Positions 1 through 5,058 of a stretch of DNA of 5,058 bases are shown here, piece by piece. The DNA is from Acidobacteriota bacterium (GTDB lineage Bacteria; Acidobacteriota; UBA890; WLXD01). Position numbers and translations under genes: made by a program. Below the pieces are notes generated by a model. That model ran no database searches. It had not been told where the DNA came from and was given only the letters and a program-made list of their open reading frames with translations. The stretch lies in assembly GCA_022571615.1 (NCBI GenBank), contig JACZXM010000276.1, positions 1 through 5,058 on the forward strand, written 5' to 3'. How positions within the stretch are numbered: position 1 is the first letter of the stretch; each line of letters begins with the position of its first letter.

Positions 1-33
1 GCCACGGTGCCGGGTGCAGGGGCAAGCGAGGCG

Positions 34-396
34 CTACCCGTGGCGCCAGCGCGTGAGGTCCTGGACGAGATCACCCCAGCGCGTCGAAGCGACCGTCCTC
101 AACAAGCGCTGGTCGGAGGTGATCAACGGCGCCTTCTCGATCTCGGCCAGGGCGACGTAGAGGCAGTCGTACACCAGGTGGATATCAAGAGCCGATCCTC
201 GAAACCACCGAGCCGAGAGCTGCCCCGGCACACTAACTGTCCCTAAATCGACGGCAAGCGCGTTGTTTTCGTTGCCGCGATCCGTTACGGCCGTCATCTG
301 GCACAGAAAGTGCAAGGACTCGGCTTCAGTTACTGCGACGAGTCCGTGCATGTCGGCGCGATCGGCCTGATCGTCCACTGAGACGGGTCGCATCAT
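34..396 (-). pseudogene. VapC-type PIN-domain toxin remnant (C-terminal part)
   Basis: Intact VapC toxins are small Mg-dependent ribonucleases of toxin-antitoxin pairs. This 120-codon frame resembles one only in its last ~60 residues. It has LVYDCLYVALAE at about 74-85, then APLITSDQRLL at about 89-99. These correspond to the conserved YD.LY.ALAE helix and the PL.T.D strand of the family, including the two C-terminal acidic residues (Asp77 and Asp95). The N-terminal half does not show the usual opening strand with its first catalytic Asp (a VVDAS-like motif) or a clear second-motif Glu. No VapB-like antitoxin is visible next to it. The natural reading is a toxin gene that lost its 5' half, with the upstream codons being chance open frame. 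A divergent intact PIN protein is possible but less likely. The family resemblance is fairly sure; the pseudogene status is inference. Confidence 0.55.
247..381 (+). other. Protein-like open stretch without a start, possible gene fragment
   Basis: Between a TAA at 244-246 and a TGA at 379-381 there are 44 open codons. They read like ordinary protein, opening with IDGKRVVFVAAIRYGRHLAQ and ending in VHVGAIGLIVH. There is no ATG in the stretch. The only plausible alternative start is a GTG at 310, with no ribosome binding site in front. It overlaps, on the opposite strand, the part of the VapC-like frame that fails to look like a toxin, so the two observations fit a junction near base 245. I do not recognise the family. 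It may be a decayed gene end or chance; the leader and promoter of the downstream lipoprotein gene must also lie here. Confidence 0.2.
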
Positions 397-401
397 GATA
401 T

Positions 402-406
402 GGAGG
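402..406 (+). promoter_or_regulatory. Ribosome binding site deciding the lipoprotein start
   Basis: GGAGG lies five bases before the ATG at 412. An in-frame ATG at 400 overlaps this site and would put it inside the coding region, so 412 is the better start. It also gives a clean lipoprotein signal. Confidence 0.75.
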
Positions 407-411
407 AGAAC

Positions 412-975
412 ATGAGGTTGCGAACGACCCTGGGGCTGATCGCCGGCCTCGCCATCACGATGACCGCCTGCTCAGGAATCAAAGCGAACTCCATCTTCGA
501 TACCGAGTACGCCTTCGGCGGGTCCGCGACCTACATCTGGGCGGAGCAGGCCCCACCGGTCGTGAACGGCCGAGCCAACGACCTACTGCACCGCCGCATC
601 GTGAGCAGTGTGGACCGAGAGCTGAGCGCCAAAGGTATGCGACTCGATGCCAATGCCACCTATCGGATCGTTTACTACGTCGGTGTCGAGCGGATACCGC
701 GGGTTACGACCAGTGACTATTACGGCGGCGGATGGGGCCGCTGGGGGCGCGGCTGGGGCGTCGATGTTGGGACCAGCACGACAAGGGTGAGCCACTACAA
801 CGAAGCCTCGCTGACGCTCGATGTCCTTGACAGCAGGACTGACGCCCTGGTCTGGCGTGGAACCGTAAAGGGCACCGTTAATCCCGGCGACTCGATGGAG
901 AAACGGAACAGCAAACTGACCGAGGCTGTGTCCAAGATGCTCGAGGGCTTTCCGCCGGACGGACAAGTAGAATGA
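412..975 (+). CDS. DUF4136 domain-containing lipoprotein
   Basis: This is a predicted outer-membrane-anchored lipoprotein of 187 residues, carrying the DUF4136 domain of unknown function. The N-terminus is a lipoprotein signal: two Arg, a hydrophobic run, then MTAC with Cys20 as the lipidated residue. Ser at +2 favours sorting to the outer membrane. The mature part opens with the typical segment in which an aromatic core leads to TYIWAE (the 'Y.W' strand). It then has a helix with VDRELSAKGMRL (about 68-79), the strand YRIVYYVGV, and a closing LVWRGTVKGTV strand followed by a helix ending in GFPP, all usual for the family. A Gly/Trp/Arg-rich insert (about 103-116, GGGWGRWGRGWG) sits mid-domain where homologues often have a Gly-rich loop. 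The molecular function is unknown. The gene stands alone: the next gene starts about 200 bases on, and no clear promoter was seen upstream. Confidence 0.85.
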   Translation: MRLRTTLGLIAGLAITMTACSGIKANSIFDTEYAFGGSATYIWAEQAPPVVNGRANDLLHRRIVSSVDRELSAKGMRLDANATYRIVYYVGVERIPRVTTSDYYGGGWGRWGRGWGVDVGTSTTRVSHYNEASLTLDVLDSRTDALVWRGTVKGTVNPGDSMEKRNSKLTEAVSKMLEGFPPDGQVE

Positions 976-1158
976 AACGTCGGACCCGGTCTCGAGCGCT
1001 ACGTATGTGGACATGTGCGATTCGCGGTCAGCACGAGCAACACCTACGACGACTGGCTGATCGATCGAGTATTCATGTTGGTTCCGGCGCAGGCCTACGT
1101 CAACAGAGATTGCGGTGGCGGGCGGCGCGGGAGCGCGGTAATTGGTTGTCTCAACTGA
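976..1158 (+). other. Open in-frame stretch directly after the DUF4136 stop, possible remnant
   Basis: After the TGA at 973-975 the same frame stays open for 60 codons, to a TGA at 1156-1158, and reads like protein. Examples are the segments TYDDWLIDRVFMLVPAQAY and VNRDCGGGRRGSAVIGCLN, with mostly G or C at third positions. It contains no ATG before codon 34 and no ribosome binding site. A separate short frame (ATG at 972, overlapping the stop as ATGA, running to 1175) is very Arg-rich and not protein-like; I treat it as a shadow. The stretch could be a start-less gene remnant or chance open frame in GC-rich DNA. I do not recognise a family. Confidence 0.25.
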
Positions 1159-1166
1159 GTCTTGTC

Positions 1167-1170
1167 GGAG
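1167..1170 (+). promoter_or_regulatory. Candidate ribosome binding site for the gene at 1178
   Basis: GGAG lies seven bases before the ATG at 1178. It is too close (one base) to serve the ATG at 1172, and no comparable site precedes the alternative ATG at 1223. Confidence 0.45.
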
Positions 1171-1177
1171 CATGACT

Positions 1178-1795
1178 ATGATTCTGGACACGTATCCACG
1201 GATCAGCTTCTCGAACACCATCATGCGAGCGACAGCTCTTGTTGCGCTGCTGCTGGTGTTCGCCGCCGGATCGATGGTCGAGGCCCAGGACATGGAGGAG
1301 GAGAGCTTCTCGGCATTCGCCACCCATATCGGCACCGGGCCCAGCGGGGCGACCAGCCTGCGGATCACCATCAGCCGATGGACAACCGACGAGGAACGCG
1401 ATCATCTGCTCGGAGTGTTGATCGACGAGGGGCACCAGGCTGCCGCGGAAGCGCTCCGCGATCACGATGAGACCGGGTACATTCGCTTCCCCAGCGTGCG
1501 CACCCGATTCCCGAGCACCCGGCTGTACTACGCACGCCAGTTCCGGCAGGGCAACACGCGCATCATCCGACTGGCCACGGACCGCCCCATCGGCTTTCTG
1601 GAGGCAATCTCCATGTCGCGATCGAACGACTACGACCTCACCCTCATCGAGCTGCGTCTAGACGAGAACGGTGAAGGAGAAGGGACCCTCGCGGTGGGCG
1701 TCGAGATCAGCGTCGACCGGGAGAGCAACCGTCTCGTCATCGAGCACATGTCGAGCGCGCCCGTACGGTTGAGCAAGGTGCGCAAGACCCGCTGA
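1178..1795 (+). CDS. Secreted protein of an uncharacterised family
   Basis: This is an exported protein of unknown function, 205 residues from this start. From the ATG at 1223 (190 residues) it has a classical Sec signal: MRATALVALLLVFAAG, then a likely cut after VEA-Q. The ATG at 1178 is chosen because GGAG sits at good spacing before it; the price is a 15-residue longer n-region. Both starts are possible, and 1223 gives the tidier signal peptide. The mature part looks like a compact alpha/beta protein. Its segments are FATHIGTGPSGATSLRITIS, WTTDEERDHLLGVLIDEG (a helix), TGYIRFP, LYYARQF, RIIRLATDRPIGFLEA, a strand LTLIELRLDENGEGEGTLA, and a closing strand ending PVRLSKVR. I recall the TDRPIGFWEA-like and LIEL.L...GEGEG motifs from hypothetical proteins of Acidobacteriota, from memory only. 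No catalytic motif is apparent and no Cys follows the signal. It probably works in the periplasm. Confidence 0.75.
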   Translation: MILDTYPRISFSNTIMRATALVALLLVFAAGSMVEAQDMEEESFSAFATHIGTGPSGATSLRITISRWTTDEERDHLLGVLIDEGHQAAAEALRDHDETGYIRFPSVRTRFPSTRLYYARQFRQGNTRIIRLATDRPIGFLEAISMSRSNDYDLTLIELRLDENGEGEGTLAVGVEISVDRESNRLVIEHMSSAPVRLSKVRKTR

Positions 1796-1813
1796 TCATG
1801 TAACCGGAACGTT

Positions 1814-1850
1814 TCACGCTGCTCATACTGCGAGCGTGAGCCGTCGGCTC
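1814..1850 (+). terminator. Overlapping hairpins after the gene at 1178, possible terminator
   Basis: TCACGCT (1814-1820) pairs perfectly with AGCGTGA (1833-1839) around a 12-base loop. GAGCC (1838-1842) pairs with GGCTC (1846-1850) around a three-base loop. The two overlap by two bases, so they can form only partly together. They begin 18 bases after the stop codon, where a terminator would be expected. No run of T follows, so this is not a canonical intrinsic terminator. Confidence 0.3.
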
Positions 1851-2127
1851 GTAAGCGCCGCCGCCGAATGCCCGACGACCGGCGCGTTCCGAGGCTACTG
1901 GACCGGAAGGAGCTGGTCCGGGTAGCCCGAGCGTTGCCTGCCCGCCGGGCGGCAGCATCGCGGTCGAGGCGACCGAACACATCACGGTCGGGAGCGCTAC
2001 CATCGAAACCGCCTTGCGTCCCTCGCAAACCTTGCCCGCCCTCGGGAAGCCGGTTGCCGAGCTGGCTCCGTTCGACCGTTCGAAAGAATCTCGACCGATC
2101 GTGCCCTCGAGGCGGCTACGAGAGCCT

Positions 2128-2131
2128 GGAG
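2128..2131 (+). promoter_or_regulatory. Ribosome binding site supporting a GTG start
   Basis: GGAG lies five bases before the GTG at 2137. Together with the signal peptide that begins there, it decides the start of the SRPBCC-like gene in favour of GTG over the TTG at 2014. Confidence 0.65.
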
Positions 2132-2136
2132 TTACC

Positions 2137-3000
2137 GTGACTTCCCGCACGCTGTTCTCGGTCGGTGGGTTGCTGACGCTCGGCGCTGTGGCTCTCGCCA
2201 GCCCGACGTTCCCGAACCGAGGCTCGGCGGCGAGCTCGGGTCAGATTCCGGGCGAGACCGCCGCAGCCTTCGGGCGCTACGCCGCGGTGGCGTCCGATGC
2301 GACGCTGGCGGAGCTGTACGACCCGGACGTTTTTCTGAACGTCCGCTCGCTCGAGCCACGCGAAAGGACGGTCGCTTTGGCGCAGGTCCGCGCTGGTGGC
2401 ACCTCGATACGACGCCTGCGCCGAGGTCAGCCGACTGGCGGGGACATCGACATCCCCAAGGCATGGCTGCACCACTGGATCGGGACCGCGTTCGTTCCGT
2501 CGGCGACCCTCGACGAGGTACTTGCAGTTGCCCAGGACTACGACGATCACGCGCGCATCTTTGCACCCGATGTGGTGCACTCCAGCATTCTGCGACGTCA
2601 CTCCGACACCGAGATGCTCGTACGGCTTCGGGTGCGTGCAAAGAGGATCATTACCGTTACGTACGAGACGCACCACGAGGTCCGTTACGAGAGGCTGACG
2701 CCGAAACGGGCCTTCTCCACCGCCCACGCGACCTGGGTGCGTGAGATTCTCGACGCCAACAAGCCTGGCGAGCGTCAGAAGCCAGAGGGCGAGGGGTATC
2801 TCTGGCGCGTCCGCGGGACCTGGCGCTACGAGGAAGTCGACGACGGTGTGTTGATGGAGAACGAGAGCCTGATGCTGACTCGGCAGGTGCCGTGGCTGCT
2901 GCGCCCCATCGTCGGACCGTTGGTTCGCAACGGGCCGCGCGACGGGGTGCAGAAGGCCCTCCAGGCCGTACGGCGAGAGGTAGAGCTCCGTCGGCGTTAG
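2137..3000 (+). CDS. Secreted SRPBCC/START-like domain protein
   Basis: This is an exported 287-residue protein of unknown ligand. The GTG start gives a Sec signal: MTSRTLFSVGGLLTLGAVALAS, with an ALA motif at 19-21. After it comes an N-terminal part of about 75 residues containing FGRYAAVASDATLAELYD and a likely helix ERTVALAQVRAGG. From about residue 103 a domain follows that fits the SRPBCC (START/polyketide cyclase-like) fold: HHWIGTAFVPSATLDEVLAVAQDYDDHARIF (strand, helix, then the loop where such proteins have a Y..H..F-like signature). Long antiparallel strands follow (MLVRLRVRAKRIITVTYETHHEV, then RGTWRYEEVDDGVLMENESL). A C-terminal helix begins near RPIVGPLVRNGPRDGVQKAL. Members of this superfamily bind hydrophobic ligands in a long cavity; whether this one does is inference. 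It closely recalls hypothetical exported proteins of Acidobacteriota, from memory. The start of the mature chain has no Cys, so it should be soluble in the periplasm. Confidence 0.75.
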   Translation: MTSRTLFSVGGLLTLGAVALASPTFPNRGSAASSGQIPGETAAAFGRYAAVASDATLAELYDPDVFLNVRSLEPRERTVALAQVRAGGTSIRRLRRGQPTGGDIDIPKAWLHHWIGTAFVPSATLDEVLAVAQDYDDHARIFAPDVVHSSILRRHSDTEMLVRLRVRAKRIITVTYETHHEVRYERLTPKRAFSTAHATWVREILDANKPGERQKPEGEGYLWRVRGTWRYEEVDDGVLMENESLMLTRQVPWLLRPIVGPLVRNGPRDGVQKALQAVRREVELRRR

Positions 3001-3251
3001 AGGAAGAACGGCTAGGAATTTGCCTTTTCTTGGCCGGATCGGGTGAACGAAGCGCAATTCGGGTCGCCGCAAAGCGCTTGGGGGCGAGGTGCAGGCACAG
3101 GCCGGCTGAGGGAGCGCGGCGGTGCGATAGATTCTCAGGTGTACTCGAAGCAGCGGCCGTCGCCTATCTGGATCCGGGAGAGACCGTTCTTGATCGACCG
3201 TTCAACTACCAAGGCGGCAACGATTCGGTGTCACAGCGAATTCTGCGTCGC

Positions 3252-3272
3252 CCCGGCCTCCACCAGGCCGGG
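3252..3272 (+). repeat. GC-rich perfect hairpin
   Basis: CCCGGCCT (3252-3259) pairs perfectly with AGGCCGGG (3265-3272) around a five-base loop CCACC. It lies 250 bases after the SRPBCC gene and has no T-run on either side, so it is not a typical intrinsic terminator. Such GC-rich hairpins also occur by chance in DNA of this composition. Confidence 0.5.
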
Positions 3273-3355
3273 AAGTCGCTTCGCCAAATCGCGTCTAGCC
3301 CGACAGTACGAGAAATGATGCACGGATCGCGAGGCCGCCCAGGCGAAACACGTGG

Positions 3356-3400
3356 ATTGGTCTCGGCATTTCACTAGTCATTCGAAATGTCGAGACCGAT
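3356..3400 (+). repeat. Long inverted repeat, candidate RNA hairpin or operator
   Basis: The arms ATTGGTCTCGGCATTTC (3356-3372) and GAAATGTCGAGACCGAT (3384-3400) are inverted copies, matching at 15 of 17 positions around an 11-base loop that contains the palindrome ACTAGT. The two exceptions are T3358 with G3398 and G3366 with T3390. In plus-strand RNA both are G-U pairs, so a continuous 17-bp stem forms. In minus-strand RNA both would be C-A mismatches. No T-run follows. It lies 172 bases before the beta-barrel gene start, in the same orientation. It may be part of a structured leader, a small RNA, a factor-dependent terminator or a spaced protein-binding site; the sequence does not decide which. 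Confidence 0.7.
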
Positions 3401-3557
3401 AGGCGAGGCTCTGTGGCTAGACCTTCGTCGCAACCAAGCATCCCCGTTGAATTGAGGCTTTAGGCTGCTGTACACGAGCGCCTCTCTCATTGGCACCAAG
3501 ATTGCAATTGCCTCCGGCGTCACGCTGGCTTTCTATGCCTTCCCTGACCCTAGGTCT

Positions 3558-3561
3558 GGAG
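3558..3561 (+). promoter_or_regulatory. Ribosome binding site of the beta-barrel gene
   Basis: GGAG lies ten bases before the ATG at 3572. The spacing is a little long but usable, and the signal peptide starting at this ATG supports the choice. Confidence 0.45.
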
Positions 3562-3571
3562 TGTCTCAACC

Positions 3572-4258
3572 ATGTGCAAGTACATTCCCGGGGTGCTCCT
3601 GCTGGTCCTCGTGGTGTCGACCCCCACCGAGGCCTTGGCCCAGCGCGGTAGCCGCAATTCGGTAGAACTCACGCCATTCGTTGGATTCCGCTTCGGCAAC
3701 AGCTTAGACGTCAACGCCCCGATGCTGCTGAACCCGACCGCCGCCGTGAGCGGCAACGTCAAGCTGAAGGACAGCATCAGCTACGGCTTCGTCGTGGACG
3801 TGCCGCTCAACGAGCACATCGCCATCGAGGCGCTGTACACCTACCGCAAGAACGACATCAGCGTGCGTAGCAGCGCGCCAGAGCACGTCGTCGGTGAGGG
3901 GTCAGCGAAATACATCCACGGCGGCTTGCTGTTCACGCTCAACCCGCACAGCCGCAGCGCGATGTGGTTCTTGGTCGCGACCCTGGGCGTTGGCATCTTT
4001 GGCACCGAGCAGCTGGTCGCAGCGCCGCTTACCGAGGGCGTCGACAGCCAGTCCAAGTTCAGCTTCGGGTTCGGCGCCGGCGTGAAAGTGCCGTTGAGCG
4101 ACAGCATCCGGCTGCGCGGCGAGTTTCGCGGATTCTCCACTCGGACCGACCTGACGACGCTCGGATGGATCTGTGGCTACTACACCTGTAGCCAAGTGCG
4201 CGTCAACCAGTACTTCTGGGAAGGCGAGCTCCGTGTCGGTCTGGAGTTCGGCTTCTAG
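3572..4258 (+). CDS. Outer-membrane beta-barrel protein (Omp_b-brl-like)
   Basis: This is a 228-residue protein predicted to form a small beta-barrel in the outer membrane. It starts with a Sec signal: one Lys, a hydrophobic run GVLLLVLVV, then ALA at 21-23 before Gln24. The mature chain is a series of amphipathic strands, each with alternating hydrophobic residues and turns: VELTPFVGFRFG, ISYGFVVDVPL, IAIEALYTYRK, IHGGLLFTL, MWFLVATLGVGIFG, FSFGFGAGVKVPL, SIRLRGEFRGFS, and the last strand GELRVGLEFGF. It ends in Phe, as most barrel proteins recognised by the BAM assembly machine do. The N.HIAIEALYTY turn-strand and GAGVKVPLSDSIRLRGEFRG are typical of eight-stranded opacity/OmpA-like barrels. 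Cys201 and Cys206 lie close together, probably in the last outer loop, and could form a disulfide. There is no OmpA peptidoglycan-binding domain. Its role (pore, adhesin or structural) cannot be told from sequence. Confidence 0.82.
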   Translation: MCKYIPGVLLLVLVVSTPTEALAQRGSRNSVELTPFVGFRFGNSLDVNAPMLLNPTAAVSGNVKLKDSISYGFVVDVPLNEHIAIEALYTYRKNDISVRSSAPEHVVGEGSAKYIHGGLLFTLNPHSRSAMWFLVATLGVGIFGTEQLVAAPLTEGVDSQSKFSFGFGAGVKVPLSDSIRLRGEFRGFSTRTDLTTLGWICGYYTCSQVRVNQYFWEGELRVGLEFGF

Positions 4259-4295
4259 CAAACTGAGCCAAGGCAGGCGTTTCACGAGGCCGCGT

Positions 4296-4327
4296 CAGCG
4301 TCGTCGGCGCTGTTGTTGTTGTTGTTG
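4296..4327 (+). terminator. Weak hairpin plus TTG tract between convergent genes
   Basis: CAGCG (4296-4300) pairs with CGCTG (4308-4312) around a seven-base loop. It is followed at once by a T-rich tract of five TTG units, 10 T in 15 bases. It begins 37 bases after the beta-barrel stop and lies between two converging genes, where termination is expected. The stem is short and the tract is interrupted by G, so it is at best an imperfect intrinsic terminator for the plus-strand gene. Confidence 0.3.
4313..4327 (+). repeat. (TTG)5 trinucleotide microsatellite
   Basis: Five uninterrupted TTG units follow CTG and run into GGGG. Such tracts can change length by slippage. It lies outside any gene, so a length change would not shift a reading frame. 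Confidence 0.8.
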
Positions 4328-4453
4328 GGGAACCCCGTCTAACCGCAAGGCACTCGTCAGCCCACAGTCGGTTCAGGTTGACAGTACCATCGCGCGTGCG
4401 GTTGGCGCTCCAGCGCAGAAATAGCATGTTGCGGGTCGCGACCAGGGCACGAG

Positions 4454-5058
4454 TTACTTCGGGCGGATCCGGTAGATCGTGTCGCTGCTGGTGTCGGACA
4501 GATACACGAATCCGTCCGGGCCGATCCGGATGTCGACGATCTGGCCCACGTCGGTGCCCCAAACGAGATGATTGCGTGAGGAATCATTGTCGGCAACCCG
4601 GTCGGCAAGAGAGCCGGTGAGAACGAAGTCCTGACGGTCGTTCGTTTGTTCGAATAGATAGAGGTTGCCGGTCACGACATCGGCGACGATGGCCGAGTCG
4701 CGCAGATTCTTCGGTAGGGCGCTGTTACCCAGGAAGGCAATCGAGGTCACGCCCACCGGAACCAGAAAGCTGAAGACCGGATCGCGATAGGTTGCCCCGT
4801 CGACCGTGAGCAGATCGGCGGCGTTGCGCGCCGTGGCGTTGTTCGCGTCATACACCGCGTTACGGCTGTCCGGGCCCATGATCATCAGCCACCCGCTGTT
4901 CATGCCCGCGCCGGCACGGTTGATCTCGTCGTAGGAATCCGGCCCGTTCTCGGTGAACCAGAGCTCACCGGTGATCGGCTCGAAATCCAGGCCGAACCCG
5001 TTACGAATGCCGATGACGTACCACTTGCGCATAGTCTCGATTTCGTGATCTGCCCACG
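4454..5058 (-). CDS. PQQ-dependent sugar dehydrogenase, C-terminal part (start outside window)
   Basis: This is the last 200 residues of a glucose/sorbosone dehydrogenase (GSDH) family protein. Such enzymes are six-bladed beta-propellers that oxidise aldose sugars with PQQ, usually in the periplasm. The frame is open to the window edge, and the codons before the ATG at 5030-5032 (WADHEIET) continue the protein, so that ATG is internal. The family signatures are clear: GIRNGFGLDFEP, then GELWFTENGPDSYDEINRAG, then MNSGW. These align without gaps to the RNPQG, GP, DE and NYGW segments that bind PQQ and calcium in the soluble glucose dehydrogenase of Acinetobacter. The calcium-site Tyr of NYGW is Ser here; from memory, NSGW followed by MGP.SR is normal for one subfamily. 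The end, VDIRIGPDGFVYLSDTSSDTIYRIRP, is the usual last blade. Substrate and cofactor use are unproven. It converges with the beta-barrel gene, leaving 195 bases between the stops. Confidence 0.85.
   Translation of the reverse strand, partial: WADHEIETMRKWYVIGIRNGFGLDFEPITGELWFTENGPDSYDEINRAGAGMNSGWLMIMGPDSRNAVYDANNATARNAADLLTVDGATYRDPVFSFLVPVGVTSIAFLGNSALPKNLRDSAIVADVVTGNLYLFEQTNDRQDFVLTGSLADRVADNDSSRNHLVWGTDVGQIVDIRIGPDGFVYLSDTSSDTIYRIRPK

Larger units (their letters stand above)
1796..2136 (+). other. Intergenic region with hairpins and an open in-frame leader
   Basis: These 341 bases hold no gene I can defend. Just after the upstream stop lie two overlapping hairpins, entered separately. 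The frame of the downstream gene is open from the TAA at 1852-1854 without an ATG, and parts of it look protein-like (for example GGSIAVEATEHITVGSATIE, encoded around 1948-2007). A TTG at 2014 could start a longer protein, but that would bury the signal peptide behind about 41 polar residues. No -35/-10 pair stands out. The promoter of the gene at 2137 is presumably here. Confidence 0.5.
3001..3571 (+). other. 571-base intergenic region with structured elements
   Basis: No gene is supportable here on either strand. Open frames exist (for example to 3318 and 3377 on the plus strand), but they are rich in Arg, Ser and Pro, lack ribosome binding sites and do not resemble proteins. Two inverted repeats are entered separately: a short GC-rich one at 3252-3272 and a long one at 3356-3400. 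A stretch at 3456-3550 is open and reads like a hydrophobic segment (SLIGTKIAIASGVTLAFYAF) but has no start codon. The promoter of the beta-barrel gene must lie in this region; I could not pick a convincing -35/-10 pair. Confidence 0.55.

Noticed and set aside
1..400. Integron cassette or attC site around the toxin remnant
   Set aside because: Toxin genes are common in cassettes, but I could not find the paired core sites (GTTRRRY and its inverse) in the right arrangement.
400..411. ATG at 400 as start of the lipoprotein
   Set aside because: The ribosome binding site GGAGG lies inside these codons and is placed for the ATG at 412.
972..1175. Short plus-strand frame overlapping the DUF4136 stop (ATGA)
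   Set aside because: The translational-coupling geometry looked attractive, but the product is extremely Arg-rich and without pattern; the neighbouring frame is more protein-like.
583..1371. 262-codon minus-strand open frame opposite the DUF4136 gene
   Set aside because: It overlaps two well-supported plus-strand genes, has no ribosome binding site or recognisable motif, and its composition is that of an antisense shadow.
2116..3072. 318-codon minus-strand open frame opposite the SRPBCC-like gene
   Set aside because: It is His/Arg/Pro-rich with no domain signature, and it is fully antisense to a gene with signal peptide, ribosome binding site and domain evidence.
3447..3475. TTGAAT followed by TGTACA as a sigma-70-like promoter for the beta-barrel gene
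   Set aside because: The match to consensus is poor, and similar pairs are easy to find by chance; no other signal supports it.
4203..4562. Minus-strand frame with a Thr run encoded by the TTG repeat
   Set aside because: The Thr run is just the microsatellite read in reverse. The frame overlaps the end of the sugar dehydrogenase gene and the beta-barrel gene and shows no domain.

Overview
This is a GC-rich bacterial window of the kind seen in soil or aquatic Acidobacteriota-like genomes. That assignment is an inference. It rests on a DUF4136 lipoprotein, two exported proteins whose sequences resemble hypothetical families I associate with that phylum, an Omp-type beta-barrel, and a PQQ-type sugar dehydrogenase of a matching subfamily. 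No rRNA, tRNA, CRISPR array, transposase or phage gene is visible.

Layout. Bases 34-396 on the minus strand hold a reading frame whose last ~60 codons look like the C-terminal end of a VapC-type PIN-domain toxin. The N-terminal half of the toxin is not recognisable, so I call it a remnant. Four plus-strand genes follow, all for exported proteins: a DUF4136 lipoprotein (412-975), a secreted protein of an uncharacterised family (1178-1795), a secreted protein with an SRPBCC/START-like domain (2137-3000), and an outer-membrane beta-barrel protein (3572-4258). A convergent minus-strand gene enters from the right edge (4454-5058). It is the C-terminal part of a PQQ-dependent glucose/sorbosone-type sugar dehydrogenase, and its start lies outside the window.

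The gaps between the plus-strand genes are large (about 200, 340 and 570 bases), so they look like separate transcription units rather than a tight operon. I see no functional link between them beyond export to the envelope. The two longer gaps hold hairpins. The best is a 17-bp inverted repeat at 3356-3400 in which both non-Watson-Crick positions become G-U pairs only in plus-strand RNA. Two gaps also carry unusually protein-like open stretches without a convincing start, which may be decayed gene pieces.

I found no convincing new multi-gene system. The points most worth a second look are the 3356-3400 hairpin, the in-frame open extension after the DUF4136 stop, the truncated toxin, and the uncharacterised secreted families.
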